NCBI GenBank assembly: GCA_026400595.1
Contig: JAPLOT010000054.1
Location: 1 to 6,416 of the forward strand
Length of the DNA: 6,416 nt
DNA from: Alphaproteobacteria bacterium
GTDB lineage: Bacteria; Pseudomonadota; Alphaproteobacteria; Rhizobiales; Aestuariivirgaceae
Reading direction: 5' to 3'
The translations under genes and the position numbers were made by a program. The number at the start of each line of letters is the position of its first letter. Position 1 is the first letter of the stretch. Shown piece by piece: positions 6,024 through 6,416 of the stretch. The notes beneath the pieces are model-generated. The model searched no databases. It worked only from the letters and a program-made list of their open reading frames with translations, and was not told the origin of the DNA.

Positions 6024-6416
6024 ATGGACTGGGCTCTGGCCATCGAACGCAACCGCCTTCCCCTGCTGCGCATCGTGGCGGCCCTCTTCGGCATGATCGG
6101 CCTTGGCGATGGCGGTGCGGTGGCGCGCCTGTCGCGGCCCGTCTACCGGGCGGTACTGATGGTGCTGCGCCCGGCGGAAGCGGCGGTGCGGCGGCTGATC
6201 GTGGTTGCGGCCCGCGGGATGGTGGTGACGCCGAAGACGCCCCGCCCGGCAGTGGCGGGGCGCATGATTTCTTCCCGCAAGGGACAAGGGCGAGTCTCGT
6301 TTCAGCTCTTCGACCCGCGCCGGGTTCTGCCCGGAAACCATGGCCGTTACGACGCGGGCGCCAGGGGCAATCCTCGCATCCATGTCGTCGATGTGGGTTT
6401 CGATCCCCGCATTCCC
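6024..6416 (+). CDS. Conserved-type alphaproteobacterial protein of unknown function, 3'-truncated
   Basis: An open frame of 131 codons starts at ATG 6024 and continues past the window edge. Codon use is strongly G/C at third positions, as in the neighbouring genes. The protein opens MDWALAIERNRLPLLRIV. Next comes a hydrophobic, glycine-containing stretch at about 16-35, a second hydrophobic segment at about 55-68 in a basic surround, and a proline- and arginine-rich middle. FQLFDPRR follows at 93-100, then NPRIHVVD at 116-123. From memory this pattern resembles hypothetical proteins found near 130-200 residues in rhizobial genomes; I cannot assign a function. The two hydrophobic segments could be amphipathic helices or a short membrane hairpin. 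An ATG at 6013 is out of frame and soon stops. There is no clear Shine-Dalgarno sequence, and the promoter just upstream suggests a leaderless or nearly leaderless mRNA. It is probably unrelated to the transporter. Confidence 0.7.
   Translation, partial: MDWALAIERNRLPLLRIVAALFGMIGLGDGGAVARLSRPVYRAVLMVLRPAEAAVRRLIVVAARGMVVTPKTPRPAVAGRMISSRKGQGRVSFQLFDPRRVLPGNHGRYDAGARGNPRIHVVDVGFDPRIP

Noticed and set aside
6008..6024. SOS (LexA) box at the start of the last gene
   Set aside because: The alphaproteobacterial box is GTTC-N7-GTTC. Only the first half is present (GTTC at 6008-6011); the second half reads GCAG.
5727..6383. Minus-strand open frame of 218 codons across the ATPase end and the last gene
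   Set aside because: It crosses a terminator-like hairpin and a good + strand promoter, overlaps two better frames, and has a low-complexity, Arg-, Ala- and Pro-rich translation.
1..6416. Insertion sequence, CRISPR array, tRNA, rRNA or phage remnant
   Set aside because: No transposase or integrase motifs, terminal inverted repeats, regularly spaced repeats or RNA gene signatures were seen on either strand.

Overview
The window is GC-rich DNA with strong G/C preference at third codon positions, and every supported gene lies on the + strand. The content suggests an alphaproteobacterium, probably of the rhizobial order (Hyphomicrobiales). It carries a Tat-exported family-5 solute-binding protein, a fused DppD-DppF-type ATPase, a promoter close to the rhizobial vegetative consensus (CTTGAC-N17-CTATAT), and a small protein that resembles, from memory, alphaproteobacterial hypotheticals. 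The genus cannot be fixed from the sequence alone.

Layout: (1) bases 1-454 are the last 150 codons of a family-5 solute-binding protein (SBP1), followed by a GCAA-loop hairpin at 492-519. (2) A 237-bp spacer (455-691) holds that hairpin and an inverted repeat at 642-660, just before the next gene. (3) Bases 692-2299 encode a complete paralogous solute-binding protein (SBP2) with a twin-arginine signal, followed by a textbook intrinsic terminator at 2328-2360. (4) A 94-bp leader follows, then three tightly coupled genes with two ATGA overlaps: a DppB-type permease (2455-3426), a DppC-type permease (3423-4301) and a double-ABC ATPase (4298-5941). A weaker terminator-like hairpin overlaps the last stop codon. 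(5) A recognisable promoter (5988-6016) precedes a small protein gene of unknown function that starts at 6024 and runs off the window.

Together the genes form a complete peptide/nickel-type ABC importer: one or two periplasmic receptors, two inner-membrane permeases and one protein supplying both ATPase domains. The likely substrate is a peptide or similar small amino compound, but it cannot be read from the sequence. Two receptor paralogues upstream of one transporter core suggest a wider or switchable substrate range. The strong terminator between SBP2 and the permeases would make receptor mRNA more abundant than transporter mRNA.

I saw no sign of a new defence, mobile or RNA-based system. 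The points most worth a second look are the receptor duplication with a locally homogenised patch, a TCGAGAG motif repeated in the two leaders, a palindrome over the ribosome-binding site of the first permease, and the possible leaderless start of the last gene.
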